A stretch of DNA of 64,000 nt, taken from contig JACKHV010000002.1 of the NCBI GenBank assembly GCA_020638835.1, positions 310,001 through 374,000 on the forward strand. Reading direction: 5' to 3'. Source of the DNA: Planctomycetota bacterium. Its GTDB lineage: Bacteria > Planctomycetota > UBA1135 > GCA-002686595. Shown here in pieces: positions 18,072 to 26,113 of this stretch (positions are counted from its first letter, which is position 1; each line of letters starts with the position of its first letter). The notes below the pieces were generated by a model. That model did no database searches and was not told the DNA's origin. It was given only the letters and a program-made list of their open reading frames with translations. Made by a program: the position numbers and the translations under genes.

Positions 18072-19124
18072 TCAGCGGCGGAGCGCGTCGACGAAGCGGT
18101 CGGAGACGCCGTCCCCGAGCTCGCAAGCGCGCAGTGCCCGCACCCACTCCACGCTGAGCGGCGCCTCGCCCGCGGGCCCGGCGAGCCCCGCGAAGTCGGC
18201 GAAGTCGGGAGACTGCAGCCTCGCGATCAGGCCCGCGGACCCCTGCGGGACCGCGACGCCGTAGCGCTGCGCCCGACGCAACACCGCGAGCGCCAGCGCA
18301 GCGCGCGGCGGATCGCCGGCGGCCAGCTGCGTGAGCCACGCGAGGTCGGCGGCGTCGATCGGGATCGGGAGCGCGAGCAAGCGCGCGTCGAGTGCTTCGT
18401 CGATGGCGAGCAAGCGATCGACCGCGTCGCCATGCGTGGCGGAGGGAACGACGAAGGGTGCGTCCCCGATCAAGCGCGCGGCCCGCGCGGCCAAGCGTCG
18501 TTCGAGCGGAGCATCCCACTCACTGTTCGCGACGGCGCGCAGTTCCTCTCCGCGCTCGAACAGCGACCAGCGGTCGGCGTTGCGCGCATTGATCGACTCC
18601 AGCGAGAGCGCGTCCACGCTGTCGAGCGCCGGAAGTTCCCCGCCTTCGACCGGTCCGAGGTCTTCCTTCGGATCCTCGCCGTAGGGTTGTTCCGGCGGCT
18701 GTTCGAACTCGATCCACAGGTCGGGCTTCTGCTCGACCTTCCAGACGGCGTAGGCGGCGATCACGGGCAGCGCGATCAAGTGGACCAACAGGCTCGCGGC
18801 AGCGACGCGCAGCAGCAACGACGAGCGCATGCGGCGAGCCATGAAGCTCGTCACGAGGCGCAGGTCACCGCGCCAGCCGAGGTCTTCGCTCACCGTGCGC
18901 GCGAGCACGGCGTCGACGATTCGGTCGGCGCACGGCGCGAGTTCACGTTCCTCCGCGCGCAGTTCGTCGCGGCACTCGGCAACGAAGCGCTCGAGGTCGG
19001 CGAGCTCGGCGGCGTTCGAGGACTCCAGCTCAGCGCGGGGAACGGAGGCGCGCAGGTCAGCGTCGAGTAGCCACTGCAGGACGGTCTCTTCGTCGAAGCG
19101 ACGTTCGGGTTCGTTCGCGCTCAT
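18072..19124 (-). CDS. Putative anti-sigma or sigma-partner membrane protein
   Basis: The product has 350 residues. The ATG at 19124 overlaps the sigma factor stop in ATGA. The N-terminal about 100 residues are acidic, helical and cytoplasmic (with a zinc-less anti-sigma-like composition); a single hydrophobic helix is at 103-127, and a 220-residue extracytoplasmic part is Pro/Glu-rich and then alpha-helical. The layout and coupling to an ECF sigma gene match transmembrane anti-sigma factors, though no HxxxCxxC zinc anti-sigma motif is present. It could be a substrate for the RseP-type protease encoded at 10032. Confidence 0.7.
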   Translation of the reverse strand: MSANEPERRFDEETVLQWLLDADLRASVPRAELESSNAAELADLERFVAECRDELRAEERELAPCADRIVDAVLARTVSEDLGWRGDLRLVTSFMARRMRSSLLLRVAAASLLVHLIALPVIAAYAVWKVEQKPDLWIEFEQPPEQPYGEDPKEDLGPVEGGELPALDSVDALSLESINARNADRWSLFERGEELRAVANSEWDAPLERRLAARAARLIGDAPFVVPSATHGDAVDRLLAIDEALDARLLALPIPIDAADLAWLTQLAAGDPPRAALALAVLRRAQRYGVAVPQGSAGLIARLQSPDFADFAGLAGPAGEAPLSVEWVRALRACELGDGVSDRFVDALRR

Positions 19125-19693
19125 GCTTCGCCGCCTTCGAGGATCTCGCGGAGCTTGCGCACCGCGTGGAACATGCGGGACTTCACCGTGCCCTCGGGGA
19201 TGCCGAGCAAGCCGGCGATCTCCGAGTACGGCAGCTCCTGCTGGATGCCGAGCTCGAAGACCATGCGGTGTCCGTCGGAGAGCTGCGCCAGCGCATCGCG
19301 CACGCGGCCGGCCTGCTCGCGGCGGCTGGCGCGTTCCTCGGGCGACGGGGCGCGGTCCGGGATCGGCGGGCGCTCTTCGCCCTCCTCGACGCCGCCGGCG
19401 GCGGACGGCGGTCGCACGGAGCCGCGGCGCCTGTGGTCGATCCAGGCGTTGCGCGCCACGCGGAAGGCGAAGGCGCGGAAGCGGCCGTTGGGCTGGTAGT
19501 GATCTCGATTGCGGAAGACCTTCAAGAAGACCTCCTGGGCCAAGTCTTCGGATTCGGACCTCGAAGCCCCCAGGCGGCGGAAGAAGGCCAGGATGCTCGC
19601 GGCGTCCTGGCGCACCCAGGCCTCGAAAGGCCGCGGGTCTCCGTTCTGGAGGGCCACCAAGGGGTCCGGTTCCAAGTCCCTGGCGTCCTTCAA
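19121..19693 (-). CDS. ECF-type RNA polymerase sigma factor
   Basis: The product has 190 residues. Region 2 covers about 15-85 with SESEDLAQEVFLKVFRNRD and the -10-binding helix RAFAFRVARNAWIDHRRR. A linker rich in Pro and Glu (87-125) leads to region 4 with SEIAGLLGIPEGTVKSRMFHA, a helix-turn-helix for the -35 element. This is a group 4 sigma factor with its likely membrane regulator encoded next, 4 bp overlapping. The target set probably includes its own operon and maybe the TolC-like and HEAT genes that follow, but no consensus can be derived from one site. Confidence 0.93.
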   Translation of the reverse strand: MKDARDLEPDPLVALQNGDPRPFEAWVRQDAASILAFFRRLGASRSESEDLAQEVFLKVFRNRDHYQPNGRFRAFAFRVARNAWIDHRRRGSVRPPSAAGGVEEGEERPPIPDRAPSPEERASRREQAGRVRDALAQLSDGHRMVFELGIQQELPYSEIAGLLGIPEGTVKSRMFHAVRKLREILEGGEA

Positions 19694-19757
19694 CGAGGGC
19701 CCCCAACGCGCTCGCCCGGCAGAGGTTCAGCGAAAATCCCTGCGCGGTCCGCGGCGC

Positions 19758-20264
19758 TCACCGCAGCGGCTCCAGCCCGGGGATCGGCTGCAGGGCGGCC
19801 AGGGCGGCGCGCAGGCGGTCGGCCGCGGGGCCCTCGCCGACGACCTCCAGGGTGACGCGCCGTTCCTCGGAACCGAGGTGCGCGAGGGCGACGCGCAGGT
19901 AGGGTTCCGGCAGCCAGTCGGCGACGCGTTCCGACCACTCGACGGCGCAGACCGCTCCGTCCTCGAGCGCGTCGCTGCCGCCGTCGGCGAGGAACGAGCG
20001 CTCGCGGCTCTCCATCCACGCGTCGAAGTGCCGCAGCAGGAGCCGCCCCTCGTACTCCTGCATCAAGGTGAAGGTCGGGCTGGAGACGGGACCTTCGATG
20101 CCGAGGCCCCGCGCGAGTCCGCGCACGAAGGCCGTCTTGCCGGCGCCGAGTTCGCCGTCGAGCGCGATCAGCTCGCCGCCCTGGAAGATCGCGCCCAGCG
20201 CCCGCGCGAGCGCCTCGGTGGACTCGGTCGAACCGGAGCGGAAGACCAGGGATTCAGCCGCCAT
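19758..20264 (-). CDS. tsaE: tRNA threonylcarbamoyladenosine biosynthesis ATPase TsaE
   Basis: This is the P-loop ATPase that works with TsaB and TsaD in t6A37 modification of ANN-decoding tRNAs. The product has 168 residues, the usual size. Walker A GELGAGKT is at 37-44, followed by the conserved SPTFTLMQEYEGR and the HFDAWM, EWSERV segments of the family. It is the last gene of a seven-gene minus-strand operon and overlaps thiL by 11 bp. A 64-bp gap separates it from the sigma factor gene. Confidence 0.94.
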   Translation of the reverse strand: MAAESLVFRSGSTESTEALARALGAIFQGGELIALDGELGAGKTAFVRGLARGLGIEGPVSSPTFTLMQEYEGRLLLRHFDAWMESRERSFLADGGSDALEDGAVCAVEWSERVADWLPEPYLRVALAHLGSEERRVTLEVVGEGPAADRLRAALAALQPIPGLEPLR

Positions 20265-21180
20265 GTCGATACCCGCCTTCTGCAGGAGTCCAGCGCCTCG
20301 GACGGCCTTCCGCAGCGCTTCCCATGAGGTGCAGCCCGGAGCCGGCGCGGACGCGGCCGATGATCACCCAGTGCTCGCCGCGGCGTGCGGCGGCGTCGAG
20401 CGCGCGGTGCGCGGCCGCGGCGGACAGCGTCGCGACCAGCTCGTGATCCTCGCCGTCGTGCAGTGCGTGCCAGACGGCCGTGTGATCTCCCGTGCGTGCA
20501 GCACGTCGCGCGTCCGAGTGCACCGGAACCTCGTCCAGTTCGACGCGCACTCCCGCCGCGCGCGCGAGGCGGTACAGGTCCCAGGCGAGGCCGTCGCTGA
20601 CGTCCATCATCGCCGTGCAGCCCGCCGCGGCGAGGCGCTTGCCGGCGTCGACGCGCGGCACGAAGCGCAGGTGCCGACCGGCGCGCGCCCCCCCCACCGC
20701 TCCGGTACAGACGACCACTTGGCCGGCGCGGGCTCGGTCGCGGCCGACCGGCTTGCCCTTGCGCTCGAGCTCGCCGAGCGCGGTGACCGAGATGCGCGCC
20801 GGACCGTTCGCCGCGGCGAGGTCTCCGCCCCACAAGTCGGCGCCGACGGCCTGCGCGGCGCGGCGCACTGCTTCGATCACCGCGTGCATCCAACGCGTGG
20901 TCTTGACGGGCGGAGCCGAGAGCCCGAGCATCAGGCCGCGCGGCGTCGCGGCCGTCGCCGCAAGGTCGGACAGCGCGCGGTTCGCGGCCTTGCGTCCGTA
21001 GGCAGCGGGCGTTTCGTCGACCGCGACGTGCACGCCTTCGATGCACTGGTCCAAGCAGGTGACGAGCGGTCCGCGCGGTCGGGCGACGACCGCCGCGTCG
21101 TGACCGGTGGATCCGACGAAGGTGCTCGGGCGCTTCGCGCGCGCCAGCCAGCGGTGGATCTCGTCCTCGTCCCAGCTCAC
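20254..21180 (-). CDS. thiL: Thiamine-monophosphate kinase
   Basis: ThiL phosphorylates thiamine monophosphate to the active diphosphate. The GTG at 21180 gives 308 residues, typical, and matches the family start (DEDEIHRWLA). Motifs are GHDAAVV (26-32, the family usually has GDDAAV), CLDQCIEGVHV, the RKAANRALSDLAAT helix, GGDLA, and MMDVSDGLAWDLYRLA in the C-terminal domain. The Asp to His change in the first metal-binding pair is notable but the partner Asp28 is kept. It shares an operon with thiE, separated by one small gene, so thiamine synthesis is co-expressed with repair genes. Confidence 0.92.
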   Translation of the reverse strand: MSWDEDEIHRWLARAKRPSTFVGSTGHDAAVVARPRGPLVTCLDQCIEGVHVAVDETPAAYGRKAANRALSDLAATAATPRGLMLGLSAPPVKTTRWMHAVIEAVRRAAQAVGADLWGGDLAAANGPARISVTALGELERKGKPVGRDRARAGQVVVCTGAVGGARAGRHLRFVPRVDAGKRLAAAGCTAMMDVSDGLAWDLYRLARAAGVRVELDEVPVHSDARRAARTGDHTAVWHALHDGEDHELVATLSAAAAHRALDAAARRGEHWVIIGRVRAGSGLHLMGSAAEGRPRRWTPAEGGYRHGG

Positions 21181-21199
21181 GTGCGGGAGGATAGCGCGA

Positions 21200-21574
21200 T
21201 CACCAGTTCGTCGCGAAGACGACTCGCGCGGCAACCTGCTCGCGCGGAATCCAGCCGAGCTGTTCGCTCGAGGCCGCGGGACAGTCGGGAGCGTCGACCG
21301 CGATCCAGACGGAACCGTCGGCACGCAGGTCGCCGATGGAACCGAGTGAGACCACGCCGGGTTCGGACTCGAACAGCACGCCGTCGCCGAGGGCCAGCTC
21401 GGAGGGGCGACGGTCGAGCAAGAGGCTCGTGCCCGGCGCGTAGCGCAGGACCGGAGTGCAGCCCGACTCCGGCAGCGTCATCAGGCTGAAGCGCGTGTAG
21501 AGGTAGAGGCCGCCGGCCGCGGCGAGCGCGAACGTGATCCTGCGGACGACGAGCTGGACGCGCGCGGGAGTCAT
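21200..21574 (-). CDS. Small membrane protein resembling a signal peptidase (S26) core without clear active site
   Basis: The product has 124 residues. One N-terminal hydrophobic helix (about 12-30) is followed by a beta-rich domain with ALGDGVLFESEPG and DAPDCPAASSEQLGWIPREQV, which parallels the S26 signal peptidase pattern (GDxV then DNPxxSxDSRxxGxV). The usual catalytic SMxPT Ser motif and KR Lys motif are not evident: the corresponding place reads YAPGTSLLLDRRP. It overlaps the thiE stop by 1 bp (TGATG) and precedes thiL by 19 bp. The S26 link is inference. Confidence 0.55.
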   Translation of the reverse strand: MTPARVQLVVRRITFALAAAGGLYLYTRFSLMTLPESGCTPVLRYAPGTSLLLDRRPSELALGDGVLFESEPGVVSLGSIGDLRADGSVWIAVDAPDCPAASSEQLGWIPREQVAARVVFATNW

Positions 21575-22227
21575 CACGACGCGGGCTCGGCGTGCCCCCG
21601 CCACGCCAGGTTCCAGCTGCGGCAGGCTTCGACCGGATCCGCGGCGGCGGCCACGCCGCGCAGCACCGCCGCTCCCCGGGCGCCGCAGTGCGTGAGGATC
21701 GACGCGTGCGCGGGATCCAGTCCGCCGATGCCCCACACCGGAATGTTCGTCGACGCGCAGAAGCGTGCGAGTCCGACTTCTCCGATCGGATCGACGAGGC
21801 CGCGCTTGGACGGCGTGTCGAGTACCGGGCCGTGGAAGAGGTAGTCCGCGTCGTGGAAGCGAGCGGGGTCGTCGCCGGCGTGCGTCGACAGACCGATCAC
21901 GCACTGCACGCCGACGACGCGGCGGGCCTGGTCGACCGAGAGAGAACGGAATCCTAGGTGGACGCCGTCCGCGCCTGTGGCCAGCGCGAGGTGCGGACGA
22001 TCGTGCACGCCGATCCACAGCGCGGGGCAGTCGACGCGCAGTTCGCAGAGCTTCGCGAGCAGCGCCAGCGACGTCCGGTCGGAGAGACCAGGTTCGCGTA
22101 GCAGGATCGCGCGCAGGCCACCTTCCGCGACGCAGGCCCGCATGCGCAGCGCGTAGTTCTCGCCGGTCGCGACCGTCAAGTCGCCGGGGCTGATCGACAG
22201 CAGTCCTTCCGGCGGGCGCCGTCTCAC
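21574..22227 (-). CDS. thiE: Thiamine phosphate synthase / TenI-like protein
   Basis: The product has 217 residues of TIM-barrel type. Family marks are GVHLG after the LALATGADG strand, the GLSTHAGDDPARF segment (usually GxSTH), the YLFHGPVLDTPSKRG loop and VWGIGGLDPAH. ThiE joins HMP diphosphate and the thiazole phosphate to thiamine monophosphate, the substrate of the downstream thiL. The TPSK loop and co-operon thiL support true ThiE, though TenI thiazole tautomerases share the fold. It overlaps the preceding gene by 4 bp. Confidence 0.85.
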   Translation of the reverse strand: MRRRPPEGLLSISPGDLTVATGENYALRMRACVAEGGLRAILLREPGLSDRTSLALLAKLCELRVDCPALWIGVHDRPHLALATGADGVHLGFRSLSVDQARRVVGVQCVIGLSTHAGDDPARFHDADYLFHGPVLDTPSKRGLVDPIGEVGLARFCASTNIPVWGIGGLDPAHASILTHCGARGAAVLRGVAAAADPVEACRSWNLAWRGHAEPAS

Positions 22228-24347
22228 TCCTCGACCTCGACCAGGTAATCGAGCTCGCGCAGCAGCGACTTCAGGCGCTTGGGCGTGTGGTTCTTCTTGA
22301 GCTGCACGCCGGACTCGTCGAGCGTCTTGTTGATGTACGGACGGGCGCCGGGGTCCTGCAGGAAGCGCTTCATCACCTCACCGTTCTCGCAGCGCAGCAC
22401 GCGTTGCTTGTCGAGCACCATCAGGCCGGCGCTGCGGCCCCAATCGCGGATCGAGTAGATCACGTTCTGCGGCACGGGCGTGCGCGAGTTGCGCTCCAGG
22501 GTCGCGAGGATGCGGCTCTGAAACATGCCTTCGGCGAGCGCGCGCAGCACGGCCTTCTCGGTGATGCGGAAGTGGATCAGGTGTCCGACCTTCTCGCGCG
22601 TGCAGAAGCGGTCGAGGTCGTGGATCAGCTCGGCGTCATCGCCGGACGGAAACATCACGACTTCGAAGTCGGGCGTCACGACGAGGTTTCCGAGCACCGG
22701 GCCGTCGGCCTCGCCGGGGTCCGTCAAACCGAGCAGCTTCGCTCCGATGCGCGTGAGCTTGACGGCGACGGGACGCCCGCTGTTGTCGTAACCGAGGTCG
22801 ACGATGCCGAGCAGGTAGAGCCGCTTGCGCACCCAGCCGACCAGGTTCCAGGCGAGGCGCTGCAGGTCCTCCATCGGCGTCGACGTGCCGCCGTCGCCGG
22901 CGCGCGCCGTGAAGTAGTCCTCTACCGCGAGGTCGTCGGCGTTGGAGAGGTAGGTGTTGCGCGTCAGGAACGGCAGGTACATGAGGTCGTACCAGACCTC
23001 CGGCTCGACGCGCTTCAGGAGACGCAGGTAGATGCGGCGCATGCGCGCCTGGTGGAAGTACTCACCGCCGACGGAGCGTTCCTCCAGCGCGTAGTCGAGC
23101 AGCGCGCGTTGCTTCTCCTCGAGCGACTTCGGTTCCCAATCGCGTCCGCGCGTCGTCAGCGCGAAGGTGCGCTGGCCGGTGGTCTCGATGAAGCCTTCGT
23201 GGCGGCAGAAGCGGTAGATGAAGTCGAGGACCTCCGAGCGCTGCAGCTCGCGCCCGGGGTTCGGGATGAGTTCCTGCAGGATGCGCTTCTCGGTCGTCTT
23301 GAAGATCTCGCCGCGGACGGTGAAGCGCACGTTGTTCTCCATGATGTAGGAGATGAAGCGCGAGATGTTCGAGACGAGGTCGACGCCGAGTCCGGCCTCG
23401 TCGTGCGGACGGTCGGGGTCACCGGGGACGGCGACGCGCTTGAGCCACGCCAGCGCGACTTCGTTGAAGACGAGCAGCGTCTCGTCGTTGTGCTGGATGC
23501 CGTAGCGCGTCAGATCGAGCCGCTCGACCGTGCCGAGCAGCGACTCCTCGAGGATCTTGCCCCAGCGCCGGCCGTTCCAGTGCGGCAGTTCGGTCTCCAT
23601 GCGCTCGAACAGCCCCTTCGGCAGGATCCCGCCGAACTGCAGGATCGCCTTGCCGACGAGCTCGCGTAGGCCTTCGGGCAAGCGTTCGACGCGCGCGACC
23701 GACGCCGCCTCGTTCGAGTACATCTTGTACAGCTCGCGGATGCGGCTGGGCGGCGTCTGCGATGTGCGGCCCGGGTCGGTGTAGAGCCGGTCGAGGTGCC
23801 CGCGCAGCGCGAAGACGTCGAACACGCCGCGACGGTTCGCGCGGCGGCGACGGAGGATCGCGTCGCCGAGGTCGACGGGGACAGCGTAGCCGCGTTGACC
23901 GTAGCGCTGCATCTCCTTGCTCTTGGACGGCGCCAGTAGTCCGTGTCTGCAGAGCACGGCGAGCGCGGCCTCGAGGTCGTAGCTCGACAGGTATGCGAGC
24001 TGTTTGTTCTCGACGATCTGCGACATCGCGAGCTCGTAGCGCGGCGCGGCGAGGTGCGCGTCGAGGATCGAGGCGAGACGGCGCCCCAGCTTCGAGATGC
24101 GGGCGTCGATGACTTCGGGGTCCGCCATCAACTGCTGGATCTTCTGGCGCGTCGCGGCGTCGTCGGCGGGTCGCTTGTTGTTCGCGGCGCCTGCCCAGAA
24201 GCGATAGAGCTCGTCCAGATCTTCGGAGTCGGTGGATTCCACCACGGTGGAGATGGTCGTTCGCGTCCCACTGACCTTGCCAGTGGGACGCTGGGGCACG
24301 CTGGTTGCGTTGTCCCGCTTGCGCGGGCTCGGAGAGGATCCAGTCAC
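22224..24347 (-). CDS. Helicase-associated (PF13625-like) protein partnered with XPB
   Basis: The product has 707 residues from the GTG at 24347, which overlaps the XPB stop (GTGA). There is no Walker A or DEAD/DEVH motif. The C-terminal part (LGNLVVTPDFEVVMFP, then FRITEKAVLRALAEGM and PVPQNVIYSIRDWGRSAG) closely parallels the N-terminal helicase-associated domain of bacterial XPB proteins, including the same PVPQNVLHEVREWIGR-type element found in its neighbour. The N-terminal half has winged-helix-like segments. It probably binds XPB or DNA as an accessory subunit. Its position straight after XPB supports this. Confidence 0.75.
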   Translation of the reverse strand: MTGSSPSPRKRDNATSVPQRPTGKVSGTRTTISTVVESTDSEDLDELYRFWAGAANNKRPADDAATRQKIQQLMADPEVIDARISKLGRRLASILDAHLAAPRYELAMSQIVENKQLAYLSSYDLEAALAVLCRHGLLAPSKSKEMQRYGQRGYAVPVDLGDAILRRRRANRRGVFDVFALRGHLDRLYTDPGRTSQTPPSRIRELYKMYSNEAASVARVERLPEGLRELVGKAILQFGGILPKGLFERMETELPHWNGRRWGKILEESLLGTVERLDLTRYGIQHNDETLLVFNEVALAWLKRVAVPGDPDRPHDEAGLGVDLVSNISRFISYIMENNVRFTVRGEIFKTTEKRILQELIPNPGRELQRSEVLDFIYRFCRHEGFIETTGQRTFALTTRGRDWEPKSLEEKQRALLDYALEERSVGGEYFHQARMRRIYLRLLKRVEPEVWYDLMYLPFLTRNTYLSNADDLAVEDYFTARAGDGGTSTPMEDLQRLAWNLVGWVRKRLYLLGIVDLGYDNSGRPVAVKLTRIGAKLLGLTDPGEADGPVLGNLVVTPDFEVVMFPSGDDAELIHDLDRFCTREKVGHLIHFRITEKAVLRALAEGMFQSRILATLERNSRTPVPQNVIYSIRDWGRSAGLMVLDKQRVLRCENGEVMKRFLQDPGARPYINKTLDESGVQLKKNHTPKRLKSLLRELDYLVEVEE

Positions 24348-26113
24348 GATGCGGCTCCGGGTTCCAGTGACTCGGAGAGCTGATGGGCTTCGAGGATGCG
24401 GTACGCGTAGCCTTGTTCGGTCAGGAACAGCTGGCGCTTCTCGCTGAACTCCTGGTCGCGTGAACCGGTGGTCACGACGGAGTAGAAGACGGCTTCGGAG
24501 CCGTCGGACTTGGGGCGCAGGATGCGGCCGAGCCGCTGCGCTTCTTCTTGCCGGGAGCCGAAGGTCCCGGAAACCTGGATCGCCACGTTGGCGTCGGGCA
24601 GATCGATCGCGAAGTTGCCGACCTTGCTGACGATCAAGAGCCGTTGTTCGCCGCTTCGGAAGGCTTCGTAGAGTTTCTCGCGCTCGGGGTTGGGCGTCTT
24701 GCCGGTGATCAGCGGCGCACCGAACACGCGGGCGAGTTCCTCGAGCTGCGCGATGTACTGCCCGATCACGAGCACGCGTCCTTCGGAGTGCCGGTCGATC
24801 AGCCGGCGCACGACGCTGGTCTTGGCGGGGTTCTCCGAGGCGACGCGGAACTTGCCGCGCGCGTCGGCCGCCGCGTACGTCGACTTGAGCGTCGGTTCGA
24901 GCGGTACGCGCACTTCGACGCACGTCGCTTGCGCGATGAAGCCCTGCGTCTCGAGCACCTTCCACGGCACGTCGTAGCGCTTCGGACCGATCAAGCAGAA
25001 GACCTCGTCCTCCTTGCCGTCCTCGCGCACGAGCGTCGCGGTGAGTCCGAGGCGCCGGCGCGCCTGCAGGTCGGCCGTCACGCGGAAGACAGGCGCGGGC
25101 AGGAGGTGCACTTCGTCGTAGACGACGAGGCCCCAGTTCTCGCTCGAGAACAGCCCGAAGTGCTCGAAGTCGTCCGTCTTGCTGCGGCGCCAGGTGAGCA
25201 TCTGGTAGGTCGTGATCGTGACCGGCTTGACGCTCTTCTGGTCGCCCGTGTACTCGCCGACTTCGTCGGCTGTCAGCGTCGTCTTGTCGAGCAGTTCCTC
25301 GCGCCACTGCCGCACCGCGACGGTGTTCGTCGTGAGGATCAGCGTCTTCGTGCGCACGAGGCTCATGACCTGCATCGCGACGACGGTCTTGCCCGCGCCG
25401 CAGGGCAGCACGACGACGCCGTTGCCGCCCGCGACGGAACCGCCGGCGTGGAAGGCGTCGCCTGCCGCGCGTTGGTAGGGACGCACCGCGAACTTGCGCC
25501 CCGCCGCTGTCTCCTCGCGCATGTCGATCGCGTAGGCGTCGCCTTCGACGTAGCCGCCGCGGTCGTCGACCGGGAAGCCGAGCCGGATCAGCGCCTGCTT
25601 GATGGTCCCACGGTCGAGCGCGTCGACCCACACGCGTCCCTCGTCGTCGCGTCGCAGGTGCGCGGCGACTTCCTTGTAGCCGAGCACGTCTTCGAGCACG
25701 GCAGTGTCCGCGGCGACGAGCTCGAAGCCCTCGTCCCGCTTCTCGATGCGCAGCAGCCCGTAGCGCCCGATCCACTCGCGCACTTCGTGCAGCACGTTCT
25801 GCGGGACCGGGACGCACGAGAGCTCTTCCAGGATCTCCTGGATGCCCTCCGCCGTCAGGCCGAGCGCCGCGGCGTTCCAGACCGACACGGGCGTGATGCG
25901 GTAGGTGTGCAGGTAGTCGGGGCTCTTCTCGAGCTCGGCGAAGGACGCGAGCGCATCGCGCGCTTCGGCGTAGCGCGGGTGTTCTTCGGTCAGCGGCTGC
26001 CCGTCCTCGTCGCGCGCGGGACGACCGGTCTCGTCCATCACGGCGCGCACGGTGTGCAGCATCAGCGTGCGGTCGCTCTGGACGATCAACGGGTTGTCGG
26101 GTCGCAAGCTCAT
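24344..26113 (-). CDS. XPB/Ssl2-type superfamily 2 DNA helicase
   Basis: The product has 589 residues from the ATG at 26113, overlapping the uvrA stop in ATGA. An N-terminal helicase-associated region (about 1-205, with PVPQNVLHEVREWIG) precedes two RecA lobes: Walker A LPCGAGKT (236-243), DEVH (333-336), LGLTAT (355-360), and motif VI EEAQRLGRILRPK. RED at 363-365 matches the XPB-specific RED motif. XPB opens DNA in eukaryotic and archaeal nucleotide excision repair; its bacterial role is less clear. Being co-transcribed with uvrA points to repair or transcription-coupled work. Confidence 0.93.
   Translation of the reverse strand: MSLRPDNPLIVQSDRTLMLHTVRAVMDETGRPARDEDGQPLTEEHPRYAEARDALASFAELEKSPDYLHTYRITPVSVWNAAALGLTAEGIQEILEELSCVPVPQNVLHEVREWIGRYGLLRIEKRDEGFELVAADTAVLEDVLGYKEVAAHLRRDDEGRVWVDALDRGTIKQALIRLGFPVDDRGGYVEGDAYAIDMREETAAGRKFAVRPYQRAAGDAFHAGGSVAGGNGVVVLPCGAGKTVVAMQVMSLVRTKTLILTTNTVAVRQWREELLDKTTLTADEVGEYTGDQKSVKPVTITTYQMLTWRRSKTDDFEHFGLFSSENWGLVVYDEVHLLPAPVFRVTADLQARRRLGLTATLVREDGKEDEVFCLIGPKRYDVPWKVLETQGFIAQATCVEVRVPLEPTLKSTYAAADARGKFRVASENPAKTSVVRRLIDRHSEGRVLVIGQYIAQLEELARVFGAPLITGKTPNPEREKLYEAFRSGEQRLLIVSKVGNFAIDLPDANVAIQVSGTFGSRQEEAQRLGRILRPKSDGSEAVFYSVVTTGSRDQEFSEKRQLFLTEQGYAYRILEAHQLSESLEPGAAS

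Noticed and set aside
16398..19070. An 890-codon plus-strand frame antisense to the TolC-like and sigma-partner genes
   Set aside because: The minus strand encodes recognisable proteins with signal peptides and correct gene spacing; the plus frame has none.
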